Below are positions 56,062 through 64,000 of a stretch of DNA of 64,000 bases, piece by piece. Position 1 is the stretch's first letter, and each line of letters starts with the position of its first letter. The notes below the pieces were generated by a model. The model ran no database searches. It saw nothing but the letters and a program-made list of their open reading frames with translations, and had not been told where the DNA came from. Position numbers and translations under genes: made by a program. This DNA comes from Pseudomonas sp. AL03 (GTDB lineage: Bacteria > Pseudomonadota > Gammaproteobacteria > Pseudomonadales > Pseudomonadaceae): contig NZ_JASBRE010000001.1 in assembly GCF_029960815.1 (NCBI RefSeq), positions 1-64,000 on the forward strand, written 5' to 3'.

Positions 56062-59000
56062 TGGGGGCCTCTCAGCGGTTATGTCTGGCGCTGCTATTGG
56101 TGCTGTGTCCGGCATTTGTGGGAGCTTTGGCAGTCGCCGACATAGAGGCAGAACCAGAAACCCTGAAGTTGCTTGGGCGATCCAGGGTCGAAGGCTACCA
56201 GGTTGCGCTGGATGAAAAAGACTGGAGTTGGTTGCGACAAAAAGGCACGTTGCACCTGGGTATATCGGCTCCGGATTATCCGCCTTTCGATTTGACCACC
56301 AATAGCCGTGACTACGAAGGGCTTACCGCAGATTACGCAGGGCTTCTCGCTCAACTACTGCACGTCCAGGTGTTTATTCGCCGCTATGACTCCAGGGCGG
56401 AGCTCATCCGCGCCCTGAAAGATGGCGAGGTCGACCTATTAGGCACCGCCAACGGTTTTGAAGAGATCGATCCCGGCATAGTGCTGTCCACTGCTTACAC
56501 CGATGACCAGCCGATGCTGGTCACCCGCAGCGATGATAGAACGCCCTTGGTGCCGGACCTGTCCGGTAAAAAAATCGCCATGCTTTATCACTACCGGCCT
56601 TCGCAAAGTGTCAGCAAGTTCTACCCCGACGCAGAACTGCAGCTTTACCCTTCGACCTTGAGTGCCATCGGCGCCGTGGCGTTCGGCAAAGCGGATGTCT
56701 ACCTGGGCGACGCGATCAGCGCCAATTACCTCATCAGCATGAACTATCTAACAACGTGCAATTGACGGATTTTTCCCGTATTGACGGCAGCCGTTTCGCT
56801 TTCGCCTTGTCCACCGAAAATACCCGTCTGTTGCACATCATCAATGAGGCCCTGGCGGCGGTGCCGATTGATGAGCGCATGACCATCCTGCGTCGGTGGG
56901 GTGCAGGTGAAATGTACATCCCTGGACAAAATCGCTTGCAGCTCAATGCTCGGGAACAGCGCTGGTTGGAGACACACCCGCTGGTAACGGTTGCGGCGAT
57001 GGAAAGCTTCTTGCCGATATCTTTCTTTGACGAAAAGGGTGAGCTGCGGGGGATCAGTGCGGATGTACTGGCCAAGGTGAGTCTACGAACCGGGCTGAAG
57101 TTTGTCGTGTTACGCGGCGATTCGATGGTTCGACAGATCGATAATCTGCACGATGGCAAGGCGGATGTAATCGCGGCATTGACCCCTAGTACCGAGCGTG
57201 AAGGGGATATGCGTTTCACTCGACCCTATCTGACCACTCCTTTTGTGTTAGTGAGTCGCAAGGCGGTCGGCAGTCCCGAAACGCTCAACGACATGGCTGG
57301 AAAAAGCCTGGCGCTGATCCGCGGCGTGGTGCTGCGCGACGACATTGTCCGCACCTATCCTCAAATTCGCATTGTCTACGTCGACAACGCCGGCCAGGCC
57401 ATGGAAATGGTCGCCCAAGGCGAGGTCGATGCGGGTGTCAACTCATTGCTCAGTGCTCGCTATATGATTTCCCAGCTGTATCCGGGGCGCTTGCAGATCA
57501 CCAGTACCGTGGGTGTTGAACCTGCAAGGGTTTCTTTTGCAACCAATCGAGGTGCATTGGAGTTGTACTCGATTTTGGACAAGGCGCTACTCAGCATCTC
57601 GCCTGAGGAGATGGCGGAGCTCACCAATCGCTGGCGCAGCGAGGTGGTCATCGATGACAACTACTGGTTACGCAATCGCGCGGCAATCATTCAGGGCTTC
57701 TCCATTGCCGGCGCTCTGCTGCTGATGGCCGTTGCCTGGATTGCCTATTTGCGGCGCTTGATTCGTAGGCGCGAAGAGGCAGAGCTAGCGCTGAGCAATC
57801 AACTGGAGTTCATGCGAGTCCTGATCGATGGGACGCCGCACCCGATCTATGTCCGTGACCGCAACGGTCGCATGATGATCTGTAACAGCGGCTACCTGGA
57901 CGTGTTTGGGCTCAACCGCGACGAGGCCATGGGCAAACTCATCACCGAGAGCATGTTTGCCGATCCTGCGGAAGCGGCTGACTACCATGCGGAATATCTC
58001 AAGGTCATGGAAGAAGGCGTTGCGCGCATCCAGGATCGCGAGTTGACCCTCACAGATGGTCGCAGGTTAACGATTTACCACTGGATGCTGCCCTACAAAG
58101 ACAGTGACGGCGCGGTCATCGGCATGATCGCTGGCTGGATCGACATCAGTGAGCGGCAACTGCTCCTGGGCATGGTTCAGGAGGCGAACCGGGCGAAGAC
58201 GACCTTCCTGGCGACCATGAGCCATGAAATCCGCACCCCGATGAACGCCGTCATCGGCATGCTTGAACTGGCGCTGAAAAAGGCGGATCAAGGCGTGCTC
58301 GACCGGTTTGCGATCGAGGTGGCCTCAGGCGCCGCGCATGGCTTGCTCGACCTGATCGGCGACATTCTGGATATCGCACGCATCGAGTCGGGCAAGCTGT
58401 CGCTGACCCCGGAGCGGGCCAATCTTCGGGAGCTGGTCACGTCTTTGGCACGCATCTTTGAAGGGCTGGCCGAGCAGAAACATTTGCAACTGCTGCTGGA
58501 TCTCGCTGTGGAGGCCGATTGCGACGTATTGATTGATCCGCTGCGCTTTAAACAGATTGTTTCCAACCTGTTGAGCAACGCGATCAAGTTCACCACCGAG
58601 GGTGAGATTCGTCTGACCCTCAAAGTGCTGCCGGCCAGCGCCGATGAGCAATTGTGTATTCAACTGCGGGTTGAAGACAGCGGCATGGGCATCTCCAGCG
58701 AGGACCAGCAGAGGCTGTTCAGCCCCTTCAGCCAGGCCAGCAACAACACTCAATCGGCACGCAGCGGTTCGGGGTTGGGCCTGGTCATCAGCCGCACCCT
58801 CTGTGAAATGATGGGCGGGCAATTGCAGTTGCACAGCGTGTTGGGTGAAGGTACGCAAATCGAAGTGCTGCTCGATTTGCCCGTTCTTGAGCGCCTTGCC
58901 AGTGTCGAGTCGCCTGTCGCCGAGATCTCCTTGAGCCATCAGGAGTTAAGCATTCTGGTGGTCGATGACTATCCCGCCAACCGGCTGCTGCTGTCCAAAC

Positions 59001-59695
59001 AACTGGGTTATCTGGGGCACAAAGTCGTTGAGGCGCAGGACGGCGCCCATGGTTTGCGAGCGTGGCGCAATCAACATTTCGATGTCGTCATTACTGACTG
59101 CAACATGCCGATCATGAATGGCTATGCGCTGACGCGCGCGATTCGTGACGAGGAGAGGGAGCACGACAAGCCGCGGTGCCTGATCATAGGGTTTACCGCC
59201 AACGCCCAACCGGATGAAAAAGACCGTTGTCTGGAGGCGGGCATGGATGACTGCCTGTTTAAACCCATCAGCCTGAAAGCGTTGGGGCAGCGCTTGGACT
59301 TGGTCGATGCGAAGGCATTCCCCGAGGAGGAGCATTCAGAGCCGACCACAACAGACAGCATCGACTTTACGAACCTCGAGCAACTGGTCCGTGGCGATAG
59401 CGCGGCGATGCAGGCGTTACTGGACGATCTGGCTGTCAGCAACCAGGAAGATCTGGCACGGTTGCCCGGATTCCTGTTTGAGGAAGATCTGCTGGCACTC
59501 TCGGACCTTGCTCATAAAGTCAAAGGCGGGGCGCGTATCGTCAAGGCCAAACGGCTGATCGCCGCTTGCGAGCAAGTAGAAGCTGTTTGTGACGCGACGG
59601 ACGATGTGCAGCTGCTTGAGCAGGTGGTCGCAACGTTGAAGCTTGAGATGTCGGAATTGGCGACAGCTTTGAAAAGCTATGCTCAACACGTTTGA
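56061..59695 (+). pseudogene. RocS/BvgS-like unorthodox sensor kinase gene with frameshift
   Basis: Two frames make up one ~1211-residue kinase. Frame one (56061-56765) has a signal peptide and most of a first SBP_bac_3 domain, ending at NYLISMNYLTTCN-stop. Frame two continues VQLTDFSRIDGS without loss from about 56750; one missing base near 56749 explains the break. Then follow the second SBP_bac_3 domain, a TM (GFSIAGALLLMAVAWIAYL), PAS, HisKA (FLATMSHEIRTPMNAVIGML), HATPase (GSGLGLVISRTLCEM), REC (Asp in VVITDCNMPIMNGYAL) and Hpt (LAHKVKGGARIV). A restart at GTG 56756 would yield a protein with no signal peptide. No homopolymer marks the site. A sequencing error must be excluded. Confidence 0.85.
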
Positions 59696-59872
59696 GGCCC
59701 TGCTGCCCTGACAGCCAGAGGCGAGGCCTGTTTTAGATGTTCATGGGGTTATGTCACCCGAATATTCAACTCATCGCGTTGAGATATCAGTGCGCTCCGA
59801 ATCCCTAACCTCCTCGCGTCGTTGCGTTTACGTAGTCAATTACGCCGGCCGTTCTGTTGGATCTGAAGTTTG

Positions 59873-59887
59873 TAAGAAATTCCCTAC
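59873..59887 (+). promoter_or_regulatory. RcsB-box-like motif upstream of fimbrial subunit gene 1
   Basis: TAAGAAATTCCCTAC is close to the RcsB box and to the palindromes at 53924 and 61455. It is 144 bases upstream of the subunit start. Candidate target of the RocA-like regulator. Confidence 0.45.
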
Positions 59888-59922
59888 ATGATCTTGGGCC
59901 GCTTCATCTGTTTCTGGAATTG

Positions 59923-59950
59923 TCACCTATATATCCTTAGTAATAGGTGA
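59923..59950 (+). promoter_or_regulatory. Inverted repeat near the fimbrial promoter
   Basis: TCACCTAT (59923-59930) is the exact complement of ATAGGTGA (59943-59950), twelve bases apart. The equivalent stretch in the second copy (about 61504-61532) is partly degraded. The rest of the 335-base gap (59696-60030) holds no gene. Confidence 0.4.
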
Positions 59951-60030
59951 AAGTGTACAAGGTGAAGACACAATAAACTTTGGCGCCAATAACCTTTCTT
60001 TGGATTTTTGCTTACTACAGGTAACTAGCT

Positions 60031-60669
60031 ATGAACTCCCCTAAAAAAGCGTTGTTGGGTTCGTTGTTGGCGCTGAGTGCTACCAGCGCATTTGCAGTTG
60101 ATACGGCCGATCTGCGAGTGATTGGTACCATTGCTCCAACTGCATGCACTCCAACGTTCGGAAGCGGCGCTACTGTTGATTACGGAAATATCCCGACAGC
60201 CTCGTTGAGTGCGACTAATCTAACTTTGCTTGCGGCTCATACAATTGCATATACCATTTCATGTGATGCTCCAATCAGTATTGCCACCTCATGGAGTGAT
60301 AATCGCGCGGGTACTGCTTATCTCGGTGCTGTCGATGCTTTTGGTCTTGGTTTACAAGATGCGGCTAAGATCGGATATTACAGAATTACCCAGATTGTTG
60401 GCGGTGCTACAGCCGACGGCGCGCCAGTGGATATAATTCAGAAAAATAACGCTGCTTCTGCTTGGGTGCTTTCGACCGATCCTCGACAAACCAATGACGG
60501 AGTCCGTATGTATTCATATGCCCCAACGGGCACGTTGGTGCCAGGAAGTTATACAAACTTTTCTGGTGTTTTGAGTGTTGTTGCACGTATTGCACCCACC
60601 AGTACTTTGGACTTGTCGAGCTCAATTACTCTGGACGGCCTGTCCACTATTTCGGTTCGTTATTTGTAA
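60031..60669 (+). CDS. DUF1120-type fimbrial subunit, first copy
   Basis: A 212-residue secreted protein with signal peptide MNSPKKALLGSLLALSATSA ending near AFA-VD. The mature chain begins DTADLRVIGTIAPTACTPTF, has the paired Cys residues of DUF1120 proteins and ends LDGLSTISVRYL, typical of pilin-like subunits assembled by donor-strand exchange. The copy at 61613 shares the signal peptide, the first 25 mature residues and the C terminus but differs strongly in the middle. Codon use is more AT-rich than in neighbouring housekeeping genes. It should be an adhesive surface fibre subunit. Confidence 0.85.
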   Translation: MNSPKKALLGSLLALSATSAFAVDTADLRVIGTIAPTACTPTFGSGATVDYGNIPTASLSATNLTLLAAHTIAYTISCDAPISIATSWSDNRAGTAYLGAVDAFGLGLQDAAKIGYYRITQIVGGATADGAPVDIIQKNNAASAWVLSTDPRQTNDGVRMYSYAPTGTLVPGSYTNFSGVLSVVARIAPTSTLDLSSSITLDGLSTISVRYL

Positions 60670-60685
60670 CTTTGCCTGAGCCACA

Positions 60686-60710
60686 TTGTGCCCGCTCTGG
60701 CGGGCGCAAT
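60686..60710 (+). terminator. Hairpin after fimbrial subunit gene 1
   Basis: TTGTGCCCGC pairs with GCGGGCGCAA around a short loop, 20 bases after the stop. It lacks a T-run. It is the counterpart of the better terminator at 62267-62297 and may work as an RNA-stabilising stem that favours subunit over chaperone expression. Confidence 0.5.
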
Positions 60711-60789
60711 ATTAAAAGGCTGGATTTGATTTTGATTCGCAAGCTCAGCTTGTGCTTTTGTATGTGCCAGACTTAATCAAGTTAATACC

Positions 60790-61053
60790 AACGCTCCGGC
60801 GAAGATCGGTGTGACCGTACGCCAGAACTTGCCGGTATTGATTACTACGGCGGACCTGCCCCTCGAGTCCGATCCTTGCTGCAATGGTCGATCAAAGGGA
60901 AAGCCTTGACGGTGAAGAACGACAGTCGTCATATCGTGCGGCTCAATCAACTGTTCAATGTCATGCTGGCCAAAATCAAATTGACGCTGCCGAGGACGTA
61001 CATCCTGCCTGGCCAGACGAACCACTTTGAATTGCCGGCCGGAACCAGCTTGG
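60790..61053 (+). pseudogene. Chaperone gene remnant
   Basis: The reading NAPAKIGVTVRQNLPVLITT, a break, then GKALTVKNDSRHIVRLNQLF and LPRTYILPGQTNHFELPAGT matches residues ~118-215 of the intact chaperone encoded at 62404. The signal peptide and first half are missing, and a small deletion near 60875 shifts frame. It is a leftover of the duplicated locus. Confidence 0.85.
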
Positions 61054-61123
61054 CGTGGCCAAGGTGCGGGATGTCGGCGGGGTAAAGCTCACCACCCCGA
61101 GCGGCCCGGTCTGGACCGACCCG
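61054..61123 (+). pseudogene. Short usher gene remnant
   Basis: Directly after the chaperone fragment the reading VAKVRDVGGVKLTTPSGPVW, then TDP, looks like an internal piece of a chaperone-usher outer-membrane usher. The likeness cannot be compared with the usher at 63137 because that gene leaves the window before the equivalent region. It shows that the duplication once reached into the usher. Confidence 0.55.
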
Positions 61124-61263
61124 AGATCGCCGCTTGCGAGCAAGTGGAGGCCGTTTGTGAAGCGACGGACGATGTGCAGGTGCTGAAGCAGGTGGTTGCT
61201 ACGTTGAAACTTGAGATGTCAGAATTGGCGACCGCTTTGAAAAAGCATGTTCAAAACGTTTGA
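61124..61263 (+). pseudogene. Duplicated 3' end of the RocS-like kinase gene
   Basis: The reading IAACEQVEAVCEATDDVQVL to ATALKKHVQNV and a TGA at 61261-61263 repeats the last ~45 codons of the sensor kinase (59557-59695) with several substitutions. It starts abruptly after the usher remnant, marking the duplication junction at 61123/61124. Confidence 0.9.
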
Positions 61264-61454
61264 GGCTCGGCTGCGCTGACAGCCAGAGGCGAAGCGTGTT
61301 CTAGATGTTGATGTGGGTGATGCTATCACGCGAACATTCAATTCATTACGTGGAAATAACCACTGCGCTCCGCCCCTCGCCTTCTCCATCCTTGCGTTTG
61401 TGTAGTCCATTTCGCTGCCCGTGCGTCGTCGTTCTTTAGCAGATCTGAAGCGAG

Positions 61455-61469
61455 TGGGAAATTCCCTAC
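61455..61469 (+). promoter_or_regulatory. RcsB-box-like motif upstream of fimbrial subunit gene 2
   Basis: TGGGAAATTCCCTAC is the second-copy equivalent of 59873-59887 and contains a perfect GGGAAATTCCC-type palindrome. It lies 144 bases before the subunit start. The 349-base gap 61264-61612 holds no gene. Confidence 0.45.
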
Positions 61470-61612
61470 AAGATCTTGGGCTGCTTCATCTGTTTTTGGC
61501 ATTGTTACCTACATATCCTTAGTGACAGGTGAAAGGGTACAAGGTGCAGACACAATAAACCTTGGCACCAATAACCTTTCTTTGGATTTCTGCTTACTAC
61601 AGGTAATTGGCT

Positions 61613-62254
61613 ATGAATTTTCCTAAAAAAGCGCTGCTGGGTTCGTTGTTGGCATTGAGTGCTACCAGCGCATTTGCAGTTGATACAGCAGATCTACGAG
61701 TGATTGGTACTATTGCTCCAACTGCATGCACGCCAACTTTCGCCGGCGGTGGCGTTGTTGACTATGGCAACATCCCCACCGCATCGTTGAGTGCAAGTGT
61801 TGCCACACCACTTGCAGCCAAAGACATTACTTATGTTATTCATTGTGACGCGCCTATTTCGATTGGTACTTCATGGGGTGACAGTCGCGCGGGTTCTAGC
61901 ATTTCTGGTGGCGGGTTTGCTTTTGGTCTGGGTACACAGGGTGTCGCCAAAATTGGCAGATACGGAGTAACTCATATGACAGGCCTAACGACCGGTGATG
62001 GTACGACGGTAGATATTATTTTCAAACAGGGCAATGGGCCTTGGACTCTTGGAAACGCTGGTGGCTCGCCTGTTGCTAGTGATGGCACTGTCATTCAGTC
62101 TTACGCTCCAGTCGGTACATTGATTCCAGGGGCATACACAGATATTGCGGGAACACTCCGCGTCGGCGCGACAATTGCGCCAACCAGTACACTCGATCTG
62201 TCCACCGCGATTACCCTTGATGGCTTATCTACTATGACAGTTCGCTATCTCTAA
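61613..62254 (+). CDS. DUF1120-type fimbrial subunit, second copy
   Basis: A 213-residue secreted subunit with signal peptide MNFPKKALLGSLLALSATSA, mature start near VDTADLRVIGTIAPTACTPT, and C terminus LDGLSTMTVRYL. The centre (about residues 60-175) is diverged from the first copy; the ends are nearly the same, as expected if the ends are constrained by chaperone binding and donor-strand exchange. The ATG at 61613 matches the first-copy start; a TTG at 61607 is not used. The intact chaperone and usher genes follow, so this copy sits in the complete operon. Confidence 0.85.
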   Translation: MNFPKKALLGSLLALSATSAFAVDTADLRVIGTIAPTACTPTFAGGGVVDYGNIPTASLSASVATPLAAKDITYVIHCDAPISIGTSWGDSRAGSSISGGGFAFGLGTQGVAKIGRYGVTHMTGLTTGDGTTVDIIFKQGNGPWTLGNAGGSPVASDGTVIQSYAPVGTLIPGAYTDIAGTLRVGATIAPTSTLDLSTAITLDGLSTMTVRYL

Positions 62255-62266
62255 GCAAACTTAGAT

Positions 62267-62297
62267 TGCGCCCGCTGCTTTTGCGGGCGCATTTTTT
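62267..62297 (+). terminator. Terminator or attenuator between subunit and chaperone
   Basis: TGCGCCCGC pairs with GCGGGCGCA and runs directly into six Ts, 13 bases after the subunit stop. It would let much of the transcript end after the abundant subunit, with read-through to chaperone and usher, or ends one transcript fully. Confidence 0.8.
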
Positions 62298-62403
62298 ATC
62301 TTCTGGTTTTTCGCCATATGATTCGTATGCGGTGTATGTCCGATTTATGAGTGTCGTCGGATTTTTTAGGGGTGATAGTATATTAAATCGTAGAGGTGTT
62401 TGC

Positions 62404-63117
62404 GTGTTTAAAACTGAAAGTACTTTTGTCATTTGTTTGTCGTTTGTCGTGGCTTTGACCCTCTCTGGCGTGTCGCAAGCAGCAGGCATGATTCCGGAAA
62501 CTTCCGTTGTATTGATTAACGTCGCAGACGGCGAGGGCACCATTACAGTGACCAACTCTGACAGCCAGGTGGCCTTGTTGTATACATCACTGGAAAATCT
62601 GCCGGAAGATGTAGAAAGTCTGGTTATCGCGACGCCACCTGTTGCCCGGGTGGAAGCCGGCGAGAAGCAATTGGTACGATTTATCGTCCAATCGGAAAAA
62701 CCCATCACCACTCAACGTTTGAAACGAGTGAATTTCGAAGGGATTCCGCAGAAAGACCCGAATGCGCCACCGCAGATCGGCGTCACCGTGCGCCAGAACC
62801 TGCCGGTGTTGATTACCCCCGGAGATTTACCCCTTAAAAACGATCCCTGGACGTTGCTCCGGTGGTCGGTCAGCGGCACAACTCTGACGGTCACCAACGA
62901 CAGTCGTTATGTGGTGCGCATGAATCAGCAAGTCAACGTGATGCCGGCGAAAATTCCGCTGACGTTGCCGCGCACCTACATCTTGCCAGGCATGACTGAT
63001 CATTTTGAATTGCCAGGTGGCACTCACTTGGCGGCGGATGCGACCGTGCAGATATTCCCGGCCACCACGTACGGCTATGCCTCCAAACCTTTCGACGCAC
63101 CATTGACCCAGCAGTGA
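62404..63117 (+). CDS. Periplasmic fimbrial chaperone (PapD-like)
   Basis: A 237-residue PapD/FimC-type chaperone that folds subunits in the periplasm and hands them to the usher. A signal peptide (MFKTESTFVICLSFVVALTL ending near SQA-AG) is followed by a first Ig-like domain with SVVLINVADGEGTITVTNSD and ARVEAGEKQLVRFIVQSEKP. A second domain follows with VTVRQNLPVLITPGDL and TLPRTYILPGMTDHFELPGG. A GTG start at 62404 is chosen because AGAGG lies at 62392-62396 and the signal peptide begins there; the open frame extends upstream to 62266 through the terminator. It is followed by the usher gene. Confidence 0.88.
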   Translation: MFKTESTFVICLSFVVALTLSGVSQAAGMIPETSVVLINVADGEGTITVTNSDSQVALLYTSLENLPEDVESLVIATPPVARVEAGEKQLVRFIVQSEKPITTQRLKRVNFEGIPQKDPNAPPQIGVTVRQNLPVLITPGDLPLKNDPWTLLRWSVSGTTLTVTNDSRYVVRMNQQVNVMPAKIPLTLPRTYILPGMTDHFELPGGTHLAADATVQIFPATTYGYASKPFDAPLTQQ

Positions 63118-63136
63118 TTACGTCCCGACTTTTCTG

Positions 63137-64000
63137 ATGGTGCATTCCATGACTTACTTGCCTGCGACAGCGTATCCAGTACGAACGGCTGCGCGAAATA
63201 CCCTTGTTGCAGTTCCCGCCAACCCTTTCCATCCGTTTATAGTCATCATTGCCACCTTGATTGGCGGGGGCGCGTATGGCGCGAAGGCCTCGGCTGTTGG
63301 CGTTATGCCGGAGGCCAGCCCAGCGTCGAATGGCGCGCCTCAGGCTGCTACGTTTGACCTGGAGATGCTAAAAAGCCGAGGGCTTAATCCCAAAGTTGGC
63401 GAGTATTTCAGCAAGGCTCCACGCTTTTCTGCCAGAGATCGGCAAGTCGCGCTTCAGGTCAATGGTAGCAAGCGCGGTAGTGTGCAGGCACGTTTTGACG
63501 AAGATGGTCAGCTGTGTTTCACCAAGCAGTTGCTTGACCAAGCCAACTTGGTGGTTCCAGGTGACCGCTTCCTGATCGGCAACGAAGTCGGTTCCGATGA
63601 CGTCGCCTGCTACAATTTTCTTGCTGCCTTTCCACAAACAGAGATTGAGTTGCGGCCAAATAAGGAAGAAGTGTCACTGCTTGTAAGCTCCGATGCTTTG
63701 CGCCCGGTTAGTGAAGATCAGGGGATATATCAGACTGGTGGAACTGCGGGCTTGTTCAACTATGAAGTGTTGGGGCAGAACAGTCAGTTCTCCGGCGGTG
63801 AAAGCAATTATTACTCTACTAACACTGAAGTGGGTTTCAATGCCGGCGACTGGATTGTGCGCAGTCGTCAATCATTCAGCGTGGTGAACCACAAGCGTAA
63901 TTTTCAGTCTCTTTACACCTATGGACAAAAAACGTTTGTTCCTTTGCAGTCTACCTTACAGGCCGGTCAGATCAACATCCGTAACTCGGTTTTTCCGGGC
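63137..64000 (+). CDS. Fimbrial usher, N-terminal part (runs off the window)
   Basis: An open frame of 288 codons reaches the right edge without a stop. After a long N region and a hydrophobic signal-like segment (FIVIIATLIGGGAYGAKASA), the reading FDLEMLKSRGLNPKVGEYFS and RQVALQVNGSKRGSVQARFD resembles an usher N-terminal domain, with later strands such as GLFNYEVLGQNSQFSGG and NSVFPG typical of the barrel. Ushers form the outer-membrane pore for subunit secretion. ATG codons at 63137 and 63149 are both possible; neither has a strong RBS. It starts about 19 bases after the chaperone stop. Confidence 0.78.
   Translation, partial: MVHSMTYLPATAYPVRTAARNTLVAVPANPFHPFIVIIATLIGGGAYGAKASAVGVMPEASPASNGAPQAATFDLEMLKSRGLNPKVGEYFSKAPRFSARDRQVALQVNGSKRGSVQARFDEDGQLCFTKQLLDQANLVVPGDRFLIGNEVGSDDVACYNFLAAFPQTEIELRPNKEEVSLLVSSDALRPVSEDQGIYQTGGTAGLFNYEVLGQNSQFSGGESNYYSTNTEVGFNAGDWIVRSRQSFSVVNHKRNFQSLYTYGQKTFVPLQSTLQAGQINIRNSVFPG

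Larger units (their letters stand above)
59557..60789 (+). repeat. Left copy of a tandem duplication in the fimbrial locus
   Basis: From 59557 (inside the Hpt codons of the sensor gene) rightward the sequence matches a second copy starting at 61124: kinase tail, 335-base upstream region, fimbrial subunit gene and beginning of chaperone sequence. The two copies are clearly related but diverged, most in the middle of the subunit genes. Offsets between equivalent points range from about 1567 to 1582 bases because of small indels. Confidence 0.8.

Noticed and set aside
1..64000. tRNA or rRNA genes, prophage or insertion sequences
   Set aside because: No cloverleaf with conserved T-loop, no rRNA-like stretch, no transposase, integrase or phage structural gene was recognised on reading.

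Overview
The window is a chromosomal segment of a fluorescent-group Pseudomonas. The evidence is GC-rich coding sequence, the recC-recB-recD gene order, a methylmalonate-semialdehyde operon with a LysR regulator, OprD-type porin, an HBM-type chemoreceptor, DUF6124-type small proteins, typical Pseudomonas REP/REPIN palindromes, and a RocSAR/BvgSA-like phosphorelay beside chaperone-usher genes. No tRNA, rRNA, CRISPR array, prophage or insertion sequence was recognised.

Layout. 1-9.4 kb: recCBD recombination operon with ATGA overlaps. 9.4-13.4 kb: LysR regulator, mmsAB (valine catabolism), tandem terminators, small cupin. 13.4-28.6 kb: an eleven-gene co-directional operon, the most unusual part of the window. 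It encodes an acyl carrier protein with a zinc-ribbon tail, two active ketosynthases alternating with two degenerate ketosynthase-like proteins, a class III aminotransferase fused to an acyl-ACP-reductase-like domain, two SDR reductases, a DUF1302-like outer-membrane protein, a LolA-like periplasmic protein and an RND/MMPL exporter. I infer a type II PKS/FAS-like pathway that makes an acyl chain, releases it reductively as an aldehyde, transaminates it to an amine and exports it across the envelope. Its promoter has a MerR-type layout (TTGACT, 20-bp spacer with dyad, TAGATT). Nearly the same layout precedes an NAD(P)H:quinone oxidoreductase gene, and a MerR gene lies between the two loci.

28.6-33.6 kb: merR, the quinone reductase, a LysR, a TauE/SafE permease, then a patch of decayed genes: a possible ygiN-like 5' stub, a frameshifted mdaB, a lysR with internal deletion and nonsense codon, and an SDR reduced to its two ends. 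33.7-38.7 kb: SulP transporter, D-aminoacylase, glyoxalase-fold protein, DUF6124 gene with a structured leader, an orphan FitA-like antitoxin, and a nested inverted repeat. 38.8-48.4 kb: chemoreceptor, histidine phosphatase and PAP2 phosphatase, then a LysR / YfcC transporter / CocE-type hydrolase / OprD porin group that looks like a peptide- or ester-uptake module. 48.5-53.7 kb: GNAT acetyltransferase, and an operon of an unknown helical protein, a double-domain KaiC-like ATPase and a soluble histidine kinase, then a DUF2252 protein.

54-64 kb: a RocR-like REC-EAL protein, a RocA/BvgA-like response regulator, and a RocS/BvgS-like unorthodox sensor kinase broken by a one-base frameshift. These sit beside a chaperone-usher locus with two DUF1120-type fimbrial subunits. 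The fimbrial locus carries the scar of a tandem duplication: remnants of a chaperone, an usher and the 3' end of the sensor gene lie between the two subunit genes. An RcsB-box-like palindrome recurs upstream of rocR and of both subunit genes, suggesting common control by the response regulator. The usher runs off the right edge.
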